Below are positions 1 through 8,115 of a stretch of 64,000 nt of DNA, piece by piece. The DNA lies in contig NZ_CP046155.1 of assembly GCF_016403105.1 (NCBI RefSeq), positions 3,501,906 to 3,565,905 of the forward strand, written 5' to 3'. Within the stretch, counting starts at the first letter, position 1; each line of letters starts with the position of its first letter. The DNA comes from Leptolyngbya sp. BL0902 (GTDB taxonomy: Bacteria > Cyanobacteriota > Cyanobacteriia > Phormidesmidales > Phormidesmidaceae). The notes under the pieces were generated by a model that saw only the letters and a list, made by a program, of their open reading frames with translations, ran no database searches and was not told the DNA's origin. Made by a program: the position numbers and the translations under genes.

Positions 1-385
1 TCACCTGGTTGAGGGCCTGCTCTAGGCGCTTGCGGTCGCTAATGTCTCGGCAGGTATACAGCCATCGGCTGGGGCCAAGGGCGACGGCCTGAATATGGAT
101 CAGCAGATCGTGGCGCTGGCCCGCTTTGTCGTAGAGATAGGTCTCTAGGTTGCGCTGCTCTCGCCGCAATGCAGCCATTTGATCGGCACTCCAGTGGCGA
201 AAGAGCTGATCGATAGACTCCATCGCCTCAATCTCGGCGGTGGTATAGCCCAGCAAATCCGAGACGTTGGGGCATACCCAGGTAAACCGCCCGTCGCCAT
301 CGGTCATCAACACCGTATCGGCCAGGTGGGCCAGCACCTCAGCATAGAATTCGGGAGCATTCCCGGCGGGGTTGGGCGAGGTCAT
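1..385 (-). CDS. PAS-domain sensory protein, N-terminal part (cut by left edge)
   Basis: The reading frame opens at an ATG at 383-385 and runs off the left end without a stop, giving about 128 residues. It shows one PAS fold: 'ADTVLMTDGDGRF' near residue 20, 'LLGYTTAEI' near residue 48, and a PAC-type ending 'CRDISDRKRLEQAL' near the edge. That ending normally leads into another PAS, GGDEF or histidine kinase domain, so the output domain lies outside the window. The gene starts 49 bp downstream of the hybrid kinase on the same strand and is probably co-transcribed with it. The family assignment is solid; the role and signal are unknown. Confidence 0.8.
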   Translation of the reverse strand, partial: MTSPNPAGNAPEFYAEVLAHLADTVLMTDGDGRFTWVCPNVSDLLGYTTAEIEAMESIDQLFRHWSADQMAALRREQRNLETYLYDKAGQRHDLLIHIQAVALGPSRWLYTCRDISDRKRLEQALNQV

Positions 386-434
386 GGTGGGAGGCTCCGG
401 GAAAAGGACAACGAAATCCGGCTAGGCTGCACCG

Positions 435-3400
435 TTAGTTGGGGGACGCAGGCAAAAGCGACTGAATCAACCCCAGCAGTTCCTTCAGCCTTACGGGTTT
501 GCTGAGGTAATGATTAGCTCCCGCCTGGAGGCAGCGTTCTCGGTCGCCCTCCATGGCCAGGGCAGTGAGGGCAATGATGGGCAGGGTGGCCAGGTGGGGG
601 TGCTGGCGGATCTGCTGAATGGCGGTGAGCCCGTCCATCCCCGGCATTTGAATATCCATCAGCACCAGATTCGGGGGCTCGGCCAGGGTGGCCTCCACGG
701 CGTCTTGGCCATTGTTGACCACCCGTAGCCGATAGCCCTTGGCCTCTAGGTAGCTGGTGAGGGTGAGGATGTTGGCCTCATTGTCTTCGGCCAGCAGAAT
801 CAAAGGCGACAGGGTGTCCGCAGACGGTGGCGGATGGCGGCCCACGGCGGGCAACGGTTTCATCACATCCAAGGGAAGGTCGTCGGTCATGGATTGTACT
901 AGGGGTAAATCGACGGTGAAGCAACTGCCAACGCCCGCTGTGCTGGTGAGGGCCACGGTACCGCCATGGAGTTCCACAATTTGTTTCACCAGGGCCAGCC
1001 CCAACCCCGTTCCGGCATATTGACGGTTGAGGGCGCTGTCAATTTGCACAAAGGGCTGAAACAGGCGCGATTGATCGGCCTCGGCAATGCCAATGCCCGT
1101 ATCGCTAACGGCGATCTGAAGCCGCTGATCCATCGGCGAAACCGAGGCGGTGAGGGTGATTTCACCGCCCTCTGGGGTAAACTTCACGGCATTGCTCAGC
1201 AGATTAATCAACACCTGGCGCATCCGGCGTTCATCTAGCCACAGGGTGGGCAACTGGGGGGCCATATCGGTGTGGATCTGAATCTGCTTTTTTAGGGCAT
1301 GGGAGGCGATGAAGGCTAAACTGGCTGCACAGAGGCGGGATACCTCGGTGGGTTGGCGGTCTAGGGTAATTTGACCTGCCTCAATTTTGGCCACATCTAG
1401 AATATCGTTGATCAGCTCAAGCAGGTGATTGCCGCTGCGGTCAATGATTTGCAGGGCGTGGCGTTGTTCTGGGGTAATGGGGCCAAAGGTGAGATCCTGC
1501 ATCCCCTCTGCCATCCCCAGCACCGCATTGAGGGGGGTGCGCAATTCGTGGCTCATGGTGGCGAGGAATTCATCCTTCAGGCGGGTAGCGCGGGCCAGTT
1601 CTTGGTTGGAGAGGGCCAACTGCTGGTTTTGTTCGCTAATTCGTTGCTGGGCCTGCTGCCGTTCTGCCAGTTCCTGCTGAATTTGCGCAAACAGGCTGGC
1701 CTGGTAAATGGCAATGGCGATCTGGTTGGCCAAATGCTGCACTAGGGCAATGTCCTCCTCCGACCAAGGGCGAGGGCCATGGCACTGATGCACACAGAGC
1801 AACCCCCACAGCTTATCGCCAGAGATCAGGGGCACCACTAGGCTGGCCCGCACCTGAAACCGCTCCAGCACCGAATGTTCCCTGGGGTCTAGGGCCAAAA
1901 GATCGGGGACGGTCACGTAGGGATGCCCCTGGTAGATAGGCTGGTAGGCGACTCGCTGGCCATAGTCGGGGACGGGCACGGCCAAAATGGACGGTAGCTC
2001 TGCCCCCACCGATTCCGCCACAAATTGCCCAGTCTGACCCTGGGCCTCTGCTCCGATCTGGATCTGGCTATCAAACCGAAAAACGCCCACTCGATCTGCC
2101 CCTAACACCTGGCGAATCTCAGGACAGGCCGTGTCAAAGATGGTCTGCAACTCCAGGGATTGCCGGATCCGCTGGGTAATTTCCCGCAGCACCTGCTCCC
2201 GCTCGGCCCGCTGGTGTTCCTGCTGCTCGGCCCGCACGCGGTCGGTAATATCCCTGGCGGCGGCGTAGATAAACGTTCCCCTAGGGGCCGACCGCCATTC
2301 AATCCAGCGATATTGCCCATCTCGGCAACGATAGCGATTGACGAAGTTCAACACCACACCGCCCTGATCTAAACGGGTCATCTCTTGCAGGGTGCCTGCT
2401 AGGTCGTCGGGGTGAACAAACTCCAAAAACTCGCGACCCTCCAATTCCGCTACGGGGTAGCCCAGCACCGTCTCCCACTGCTGGTTGAGGCGCGCAAACC
2501 GACCGTCGATGCTGGCAATGCAAAGGAGGTCGAGGGCGACCGAAAAGAACCGATCCAACTCCTCGGTTTTGGCCGCGAGGGAGGTTTCCATGTGCTTGCG
2601 GTCGGTGATGTCCGTCAGCATCAGGGTCATCCCCGTGCAGGTGCCCGCCCCGTTCATCCGGGGGCTCACGGAGGCCAGCATAATTCGCTGGGTGCCGTCT
2701 CGGCTGCGGAGGGGCAGTTCATACTGGCCACTTCGGCCCAATTGATGGCACTGAAGTTGGGCTTCCAGGGCAGGGCGATCCGCCTCGTCCACAAACTGAA
2801 AGAGTGACTGCCCCACCATGGCCTCTTGATCTATCCCTAGGCTTTGGGCCAGGGCTGGGTTGCCCATGAGGGTATAGCCCTCGGCATCAATCACCCAAAT
2901 GCCCTCGCTGGCGGTGTCTATAATCTGGCGATACTGGCCCTCGCTGTGGCGCAGTGCTTGCTCCATCGCCTTGCGTTCGCGGATGTCGCGAAAAATGCCC
3001 TGAATAATCGGTCGATCCGGCAGGGAAATCACCGAGGCACTGATATCGACGGGCACCACCTGGCCATCCTGCCGCCGAAAGTTGACGTCCAGCACCTGGC
3101 ACACCTGTTGGTTGGCCAACTGCTCAAAGGCAGCGACCACCCTGGGTAAGTCCTCCGGGGGATGGAGTTGGGTGAAGTGCATGGCGGAGAGTTCCGCCAT
3201 GGTATAGCCCAACAGTTTCTCCGCCTGACGGTTCACCTCCAGAATGTGCCCCTCTAGGTCGGCAATCATAATCGCATCACTGGCTCGATCCATCAGCGCT
3301 TGGTAGCGAGTCTCCCGATCCTGTAGCACCGCCATCCGATCTACCCCGCTGGAGTCTGGGTCAGTGAGCGGCCCCTCCGCCATCATCGCGGCCACGCTTT

Positions 3401-3833
3401 CAATCCCCACCAACCCCACCAGCCGATCTTGATCGTCTACCACGGGCACGGGGGAAGATTGGGCCAACGCGGCGACCATCTCCGGCCAGTCGGGCAGATC
3501 TGAGACTCGCCACACCGTACTCACCGGAGTCATCACCTGTTCCACCGATCCCTGAGCCAGGGATTGCGCCATCGACGCCTCCTGCCCCAACCGTCGCACC
3601 CCCTCCACTGCGGTCAGTAGACCCCTCACCCGCCGTTCGGCATCCACTACCACCACGCAGCTTTCTCTCAGGGTTTGGTGGAGTCGGTCTTGCGTCCCCT
3701 GGGCTTCTGGCGCTTGCTCCTTCGCCTGAGCCATCTGGGCCAAGACGGCCCGCACCGAGGCTTTCCCCTCCACCGTCAGGGGAGCAGTCATCACAGCCCG
3801 GTGTTGGGGCAAAGGTGGGAGCGCATCAAACAT
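435..3833 (-). CDS. Hybrid histidine kinase: CBS pair, three PAS, GAF, HisKA, HATPase, receiver
   Basis: Protein of 1132 residues with no membrane segment, so a soluble sensor kinase. Domains in order: two CBS repeats (about 10-150), three PAS/PAC units (about 170-290, 295-415, 425-535), a GAF of the cyanobacteriochrome/phytochrome type (about 555-710), a coiled linker, HisKA with the phosphoacceptor His in 'MSHELRTPLNAVLG', HATPase_c ('LINLLSNAVKFT', 'DTGIGIAEA', 'GTGLGLALVKQ'), and a C-terminal receiver with acceptor Asp in 'LVLMDIQMPGMDG' and the Lys in 'YLSKPV'. The GAF has 'DPREHSVLERF' where bilin-binding relatives carry Cys-His, so it probably binds no bilin. CBS domains often bind adenine nucleotides, which suggests energy sensing (inference). 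No cognate separate regulator lies next to it. Confidence 0.95.
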   Translation of the reverse strand: MFDALPPLPQHRAVMTAPLTVEGKASVRAVLAQMAQAKEQAPEAQGTQDRLHQTLRESCVVVVDAERRVRGLLTAVEGVRRLGQEASMAQSLAQGSVEQVMTPVSTVWRVSDLPDWPEMVAALAQSSPVPVVDDQDRLVGLVGIESVAAMMAEGPLTDPDSSGVDRMAVLQDRETRYQALMDRASDAIMIADLEGHILEVNRQAEKLLGYTMAELSAMHFTQLHPPEDLPRVVAAFEQLANQQVCQVLDVNFRRQDGQVVPVDISASVISLPDRPIIQGIFRDIRERKAMEQALRHSEGQYRQIIDTASEGIWVIDAEGYTLMGNPALAQSLGIDQEAMVGQSLFQFVDEADRPALEAQLQCHQLGRSGQYELPLRSRDGTQRIMLASVSPRMNGAGTCTGMTLMLTDITDRKHMETSLAAKTEELDRFFSVALDLLCIASIDGRFARLNQQWETVLGYPVAELEGREFLEFVHPDDLAGTLQEMTRLDQGGVVLNFVNRYRCRDGQYRWIEWRSAPRGTFIYAAARDITDRVRAEQQEHQRAEREQVLREITQRIRQSLELQTIFDTACPEIRQVLGADRVGVFRFDSQIQIGAEAQGQTGQFVAESVGAELPSILAVPVPDYGQRVAYQPIYQGHPYVTVPDLLALDPREHSVLERFQVRASLVVPLISGDKLWGLLCVHQCHGPRPWSEEDIALVQHLANQIAIAIYQASLFAQIQQELAERQQAQQRISEQNQQLALSNQELARATRLKDEFLATMSHELRTPLNAVLGMAEGMQDLTFGPITPEQRHALQIIDRSGNHLLELINDILDVAKIEAGQITLDRQPTEVSRLCAASLAFIASHALKKQIQIHTDMAPQLPTLWLDERRMRQVLINLLSNAVKFTPEGGEITLTASVSPMDQRLQIAVSDTGIGIAEADQSRLFQPFVQIDSALNRQYAGTGLGLALVKQIVELHGGTVALTSTAGVGSCFTVDLPLVQSMTDDLPLDVMKPLPAVGRHPPPSADTLSPLILLAEDNEANILTLTSYLEAKGYRLRVVNNGQDAVEATLAEPPNLVLMDIQMPGMDGLTAIQQIRQHPHLATLPIIALTALAMEGDRERCLQAGANHYLSKPVRLKELLGLIQSLLPASPN

Positions 3834-4096
3834 AGGGATAGCACGGACTGGAGGCTACACTTTAACAGTGTTCACACAACTCCCCTTGGATAAAACCGTA
3901 CTGCTCCTATTATTTGCAAGACTTCATTCAAGGCGCTACGAGAAGGCCACGGAACTTACGCCATTCCTAGTCCCGTGGCTTTACTGAACCAGGGCATACC
4001 AAGATGGCTGAGCAGTTCCGTGTTGATGTACCTTGAATTTGCCTCTGCCCCTGTGGATGAGAGCTGCCAGAGCCGCCAAGGTGTAGCGGTCGCGGG

Positions 4097-4966
4097 TCAA
4101 TCCAAGGCTGAGGCCGTCAGAATCGCCCCGTGGTGGCGGAGGTGATCGGCCATAAAGGTGGCGATGAAGTAATACCCGTGGTCGTAGTTGGGCTGCATCC
4201 GCAGGGTAAGGGGCTGTCCGGCTTCCTTGCAGGCAGCCTCGAAGACCTCCGGCAGCAGTTGGCCTTGGGTCAAAAACGGGTCAGCGGTGCCCTGGTCAAT
4301 CAGGATAGGGCGACTGGGCTGAGCGTGGGTTTTCACCAACTGGGTAGCATCGTAGGTGTGCCACAGGGTTTTGTCCTCGCCTAGGTATCCCGTAAACGCC
4401 TTCTGGCCCCAGGGGCACTGGCTGGGGGCGGCGATGGGCGCAAAGGCCGAAATCGACTTAAACAACTGGGGATTGCGGAGTCCGCAGACCAAGGCCCCGT
4501 GTCCGCCCATGGAATGGCCAAAAATGCCCTGGCGATCCGCCCGCATAGCAAAGTTGGCAGCGATCAGTTCCGGCAGTTCCTCCACCACGTAGCTATACAT
4601 GCGGTAGTGGCGACTCCAGGGGGTTTGGGTGGCGTCCACATAAAACCCGGCCCCGGTGCCAAAGTCCCAGGCATCGGCTTCGTCGGGCACCGTTTCGCCA
4701 CGGGGGCTAGTATCGGGGGCCACTAGCATCAGCCCTTGCTCAGCAGCATAGCGCTGGGCTCCGGCCTTGGCGGTGAAGTTTTCCTCGGTGCAGGTCAGCC
4801 CCGATAGGTAATACACCACGGGCACCGGGCCATTTTGGGCCTGGGGCGGAATGAAGACCGAAAACCGCATTTCGCACTGGCACTGGCTCGAAAAATGGCT
4901 GTAGTAGCCCACGGTGCCGCCAAAGCAAGCGTGTTGATTGTGGAGGGTGAGGGAGGAGGATTGCAT
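4097..4966 (-). CDS. fghA: S-formylglutathione hydrolase (esterase D family)
   Basis: 289 residues, the normal family length. It hydrolyses S-formylglutathione to formate and glutathione, the second step of glutathione-dependent formaldehyde detoxification in the cytosol. The alpha/beta-hydrolase triad is visible: nucleophile Ser152 in 'GHSMGGHGAL', Asp229 in 'DQGTADPF' and His263 in 'NYDHGYYF', with the oxyanion region 'YYLSGLTCTEENF' near residue 53. frmA, which supplies its substrate, lies upstream on the same strand but is separated by the DUF433/PIN-like pair. The ATG at 4964-4966 matches the start expected for the family. Confidence 0.95.
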   Translation of the reverse strand: MQSSSLTLHNQHACFGGTVGYYSHFSSQCQCEMRFSVFIPPQAQNGPVPVVYYLSGLTCTEENFTAKAGAQRYAAEQGLMLVAPDTSPRGETVPDEADAWDFGTGAGFYVDATQTPWSRHYRMYSYVVEELPELIAANFAMRADRQGIFGHSMGGHGALVCGLRNPQLFKSISAFAPIAAPSQCPWGQKAFTGYLGEDKTLWHTYDATQLVKTHAQPSRPILIDQGTADPFLTQGQLLPEVFEAACKEAGQPLTLRMQPNYDHGYYFIATFMADHLRHHGAILTASALD

Positions 4967-4995
4967 AGCGATTTAGCCCTGTTACAGAACAAAAG

Positions 4996-5391
4996 TTACG
5001 GCACGAAAAGACGGCCAACCCCCATCCAGTTTTCGATATCTAACAGGATTTCGAGGATACGGTCGGCGCACCGATTTCGGTAGACGCGATCTGCCAAAAA
5101 GCGATTAGCATCTCCAATGGTTATAACCGGAAAAGAATCCAGCGTATTTTCTTCCCGAAGAACCTGTTCTAGAGAGTTTTCCCCTTTCATACTTCGGTTG
5201 GCCGTCAGTAAAATCATTTGCTTTGACTGGGCAACTTGCCAAACCATGCGGTCACTGCTATCAATCGGCAAACCGATTTCTTGGAAGGTCAAAAATCGAA
5301 TTTCGAGGAGTTCTAGCCAGCCCTGACCAGCGATATTCCCCAACAAAAGTTCGGCGTGTCCCCCTAAGTTGTGATCAACCAAGAAGTTCAT
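4996..5391 (-). CDS. PIN-like (DUF5615-type) putative toxin of a toxin-antitoxin pair
   Basis: 131 residues. The N-terminus 'MNFLVDHNLGGHAELLL' and the central 'DRMVWQVAQSKQMILLTANR' match the PIN-like fold of DUF5615/Mut7-C proteins, where acidic residues near the N-terminus and after the second strand form a metal site. The C-terminal half ('SFPVITIGDANRFLADRVYRN') is less typical. The start overlaps the end of the DUF433 gene by 4 bp (ATGA), the usual antitoxin-then-toxin arrangement, so translational coupling is likely. Relatives are proposed RNases, but activity here is inference. Base composition is visibly less GC-rich than in the flanking fghA and frmA, which hints at later acquisition. 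Confidence 0.7.
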   Translation of the reverse strand: MNFLVDHNLGGHAELLLGNIAGQGWLELLEIRFLTFQEIGLPIDSSDRMVWQVAQSKQMILLTANRSMKGENSLEQVLREENTLDSFPVITIGDANRFLADRVYRNRCADRILEILLDIENWMGVGRLFVP

Positions 5392-5768
5392 GCTTCTAAC
5401 TCATGCCTTGCTTTCTGAGCCTGAAGTTTGGCCCAAAGATCCTCCTGACTAGGTTTCGGATCTACCTTGGCAGAACGCACCAGATGTTCCTGGCAGCGTT
5501 GTTCCCAGTAGCATCGATTTTCCTCAGCCTGGGTTAGAACCAGTTGATATTCTGCTTCGACTTCAGATCGATGAGTTTCAATGTAGGATAACGCCGCATT
5601 CATTTGTTCCTCAGTTAAGTTAAACAGGGAACGAACAAATTGCGGTGGATATTTCGCTGTCACGTAGTCCATCACATCGTATAGAGTGATACGTGTGCCC
5701 GCAATAGACAACCCCCGTTCGGTACGAGTGATGGTCGATGGGTTTTGGGATACGGATGTCATATCCAT
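5388..5768 (-). CDS. DUF433-family putative antitoxin
   Basis: 126 residues. The segment 'GLSIAGTRITLYDVMDYV' followed by 'LFNLTEEQMNAALSYIETHRSEVEAEY' is the DUF433 winged-helix pattern seen in VapB-like antitoxins that accompany DUF5615/PIN-like toxins. The C-terminal tail (about 85-126) is charged and probably wraps the toxin; this is inference from the arrangement. The toxin start overlaps its stop. Translation could start at the ATG at 5766-5768 or at the in-frame ATG at 5760-5762; the second has better spacing from an AAGG ribosome-binding site. Such pairs often repress their own promoter, but I could not identify an operator. Confidence 0.75.
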   Translation of the reverse strand: MDMTSVSQNPSTITRTERGLSIAGTRITLYDVMDYVTAKYPPQFVRSLFNLTEEQMNAALSYIETHRSEVEAEYQLVLTQAEENRCYWEQRCQEHLVRSAKVDPKPSQEDLWAKLQAQKARHELEA

Positions 5769-5869
5769 AGCCTTTGAATCTTTGTAGGAGATAGTTTTAG
5801 GTTAGCTCATTTCAAGCTTAGCGATGGCCAGTGGAACTTTGTCCTACGGACTGCTTGCGACGTATCAAC

Positions 5870-5927
5870 AACCCGGTTTCTTTGTAGGCATTTTAATCGT
5901 CGATACCTTTAATTGAGAAACCGGGTT
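5870..5927. repeat. Inverted repeat built on an AACCCGGTTTCT arm
   Basis: Arms of 12 bp at 5870-5881 (aacccggtttct) and 5916-5927 (agaaaccgggtt) face each other across 34 bp, just after the frmA stop and before the DUF433 gene. The arm is itself nearly palindromic, and I recall similar motifs being dispersed in filamentous cyanobacterial genomes. It may be a terminator for frmA or an edge of an inserted segment. It lacks a T tract. Confidence 0.6.
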
Positions 5928-5941
5928 TTTAGGCTAGATCC

Positions 5942-7051
5942 CTAAAACGTCACCACGGTGCGGATGCTTTCGCCTTTGTGCATGAGGTCGAACCCGTGGT
6001 TGATTTCCTCTAGGGGAATGACGTGGGTGATCAGGTCGTCGATGTTGATTTTGCCGTCCATGTACCAGTCCACAATTTTGGGGACATCGGTGCGGCCCCT
6101 GGCTCCTCCAAAGGCGGTGCCTTTCCACACGCGCCCCGTCACCAGTTGGAAGGGTCGGGTGCTGATTTCTTCGCCCGCTCCGGCCACGCCGACGATGACG
6201 CTAACCCCCCAGCCCTTGTGGCAGCACTCTAGCGCCTGCCGCATGAGGTTGACGTTGCCGACGCATTCAAAACTGTAGTCGGCTCCGCCCCCGGTGAGGT
6301 CTACTAGGTAGGGCACTAGGTCGCCTTCGACTTCCTTGGGATTGACGAAGTGGGTCATGCCAAATTTTTCGGCTAGGGCTTTTTTCTTGGGGTTCACATC
6401 CACGCCGATGATTTTGTCGGCCCCCACCATGCGGCAACCCTGGATCACGTTCAGGCCAATGCCACCTAGGCCAAAGACCACCACGTTCGCCCCCGGTTCC
6501 ACCTTGGCCGTGTTGATCACCGCACCAATGCCTGTGGTGACGCCGCAGCCGATGTAGCAGACCTTATCGAAGGGCGCATCGGGCCGGATTTTGGCCAGGG
6601 CAATTTCGGGCACCACGGTGTAGTTGGCGAAGGTGGAGGTGCCCATGTAGTGAAACAGCGGCTGGCCATTGTGGGAAAAGCGGCTGGTGCCGTCGGGCAT
6701 CAGGCCTCGGCCCTGGGTGCCGCGAATGGCTTGGCAGAGGTTGGTCTTAAAGCTGAGGCAATACTCGCACTGGCGGCATTCCGGCACATACAGCGGAATC
6801 ACATGATCCCCTGGCTTGAGGCTGTGGACATCGGGGCCAACTTCGACCACCACACCCGCTCCTTCGTGGCCTAGCACGGCGGGGAACAAGCCTTCGGGAT
6901 CCCTGCCCGACAGGGTGTAGGCATCGGTGTGGCAGAGGCCCGTGGCCTTAATTTCCACCAGCACTTCCCCCACCCTTGGCCCCTCTAGCTGAATCGTTTC
7001 AAGGGTGAGGGGTTGTCCGGCGGCATGGGCAACGGCGGCTCTAACGTCCAT
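5942..7051 (-). CDS. frmA: S-(hydroxymethyl)glutathione dehydrogenase / class III alcohol dehydrogenase
   Basis: 369 residues from the ATG at 7049-7051, the exact usual length. It oxidises S-hydroxymethylglutathione with NAD+ to S-formylglutathione and often also acts as S-nitrosoglutathione reductase. Visible: catalytic zinc ligand Cys40 with His41 ('GLCHTDAY'), 'GHEGAGVV' with the zinc-binding His, the structural zinc cluster '[15 protein letters not shown]', the third zinc ligand region '[10 protein letters not shown]', and the Rossmann motif 'GLGGIG'. The frame extends 8 codons further upstream, but GGAG lies 7 bases before the chosen ATG. The product feeds FghA, encoded downstream on the same strand beyond the toxin-antitoxin pair. 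Confidence 0.96.
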   Translation of the reverse strand: MDVRAAVAHAAGQPLTLETIQLEGPRVGEVLVEIKATGLCHTDAYTLSGRDPEGLFPAVLGHEGAGVVVEVGPDVHSLKPGDHVIPLYVPECRQCEYCLSFKTNLCQAIRGTQGRGLMPDGTSRFSHNGQPLFHYMGTSTFANYTVVPEIALAKIRPDAPFDKVCYIGCGVTTGIGAVINTAKVEPGANVVVFGLGGIGLNVIQGCRMVGADKIIGVDVNPKKKALAEKFGMTHFVNPKEVEGDLVPYLVDLTGGGADYSFECVGNVNLMRQALECCHKGWGVSVIVGVAGAGEEISTRPFQLVTGRVWKGTAFGGARGRTDVPKIVDWYMDGKINIDDLITHVIPLEEINHGFDLMHKGESIRTVVTF

Positions 7052-7383
7052 AGCATCTCCAATTCTGTAGGCCAAGGGGTGAGTAAGCGGCGATCTCGCC
7101 CAGTTTTGGGAGAAAAAACAACCTTCGTCAGCTTAGCAAACTTGCTCGGCCAACTTAGCTGCCGCCTCGTGGATGGGGATAACTAGCATCCGAGGCGATC
7201 TGTCAACGGAGGTTAAACGGATTTCAGTATCTGGCATTACCAAACCTTAAATAAACTTCCTCCAGCGCTTAATCCTCTGTTTAACCGCCTATGGGAATCT
7301 AGCTCTGGCTTGATCGCCCATGGGGGTCTGGCCCGCCTCGGGCTATCCGTGGGCGACATTCGGGAGGAGATTTGGGGAGCAGT
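7052..7383. other. Divergent intergenic region, no gene seen
   Basis: This 332-bp spacer separates the divergent frmA and small secreted protein genes and must hold both promoters. I saw no convincing -35/-10 pair, no RNA gene signature and no long repeat. The stretch 7200-7290 is richer in A and T than its flanks. No reading frame with a plausible start and coding character is present. Confidence 0.4.
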
Positions 7384-7887
7384 ATGGTGTGTCGATGGCA
7401 TCGGGTGCTGATGGCTCTGATGGTGACGGGAGCGCTGGGTGCGGTACGTCCGGCCTTGGCCCAAACCTCGTCTTTGACGATTGAAATCTCTGCGTTGGGG
7501 GCCACAGCCTACGACGATCTGCGGCTTCAGGCAGAAGCAGCGGCGCGAGATCGGGTGAATCAATACTTTCAGCAACACCCCGACCGTGCTGCCGTGGAGG
7601 TTGTGGTGCTGGGGGAACGCAACGGCAATCTAGTGCCGATTTTGACGGCAACGGTGTCCCGCGCTGAGTGGCGACCCCAGGCCCCGGTGCAGGAATGGGC
7701 CAGGGTCTTTGCGGCTCAAACCTTTCTAGAGCCTCGCCGGGGAGCGGGTCGAGCCCCCGCTGTGGCCCAGGCCACGGCTCCTACGACTAATCTTTCCCCG
7801 GAAACCATCGCCAGCCTGGATCGCGCCTTTGATGCGGGTACCCTCTCCCCCGCCATGGCTCAGCAGTACCTCAGTTATTTGGACTAA
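7384..7887 (+). CDS. Small secreted protein of unknown function
   Basis: 167 residues from the ATG at 7384. A signal peptide is clear: basic start, hydrophobic 'VLMALMVTGALGA' and a cleavage site near 'RPALAQ'. The mature part has an alpha/beta-looking segment with 'AAARDRVNQYFQQHPDRAAVEVVVLGERNG', then a linker, then a short helical C-terminus 'AMAQQYLSYLD'. I do not recognise the family. An in-frame TTG at 7372 has a closer AGGAGA, so the start could be 4 codons earlier. It lies upstream of the phoX-like gene on the same strand, 228 bp away. Confidence 0.75.
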   Translation: MVCRWHRVLMALMVTGALGAVRPALAQTSSLTIEISALGATAYDDLRLQAEAAARDRVNQYFQQHPDRAAVEVVVLGERNGNLVPILTATVSRAEWRPQAPVQEWARVFAAQTFLEPRRGAGRAPAVAQATAPTTNLSPETIASLDRAFDAGTLSPAMAQQYLSYLD

Positions 7888-8115
7888 GGACGGGGGGAAG
7901 GATCTCGATAGCGCCTCGGTGGAGCGATCTGGCTTAGCCCTCTGGCGGAATCGTCACCCCATGATTCGGCCCCTCGCCTGTCCATTGCAAGTTTCCTAAC
8001 GTTCATCGCGCCTCTGCGGTTGGCGTTGGGCTGTTCAGTGACGCCTGCGGTCACACATTTGTTTGTAACGCCCCTAACAACAGGGCCTTGTCAACAACGA
8101 GAGAGAGAACAATCC

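Noticed and set aside
3945-3980. 7-bp inverted repeat (gccacgg / ccgtggc) upstream of the hybrid kinase
   Set aside because: Arms too short and loop too long to claim an operator or terminator.
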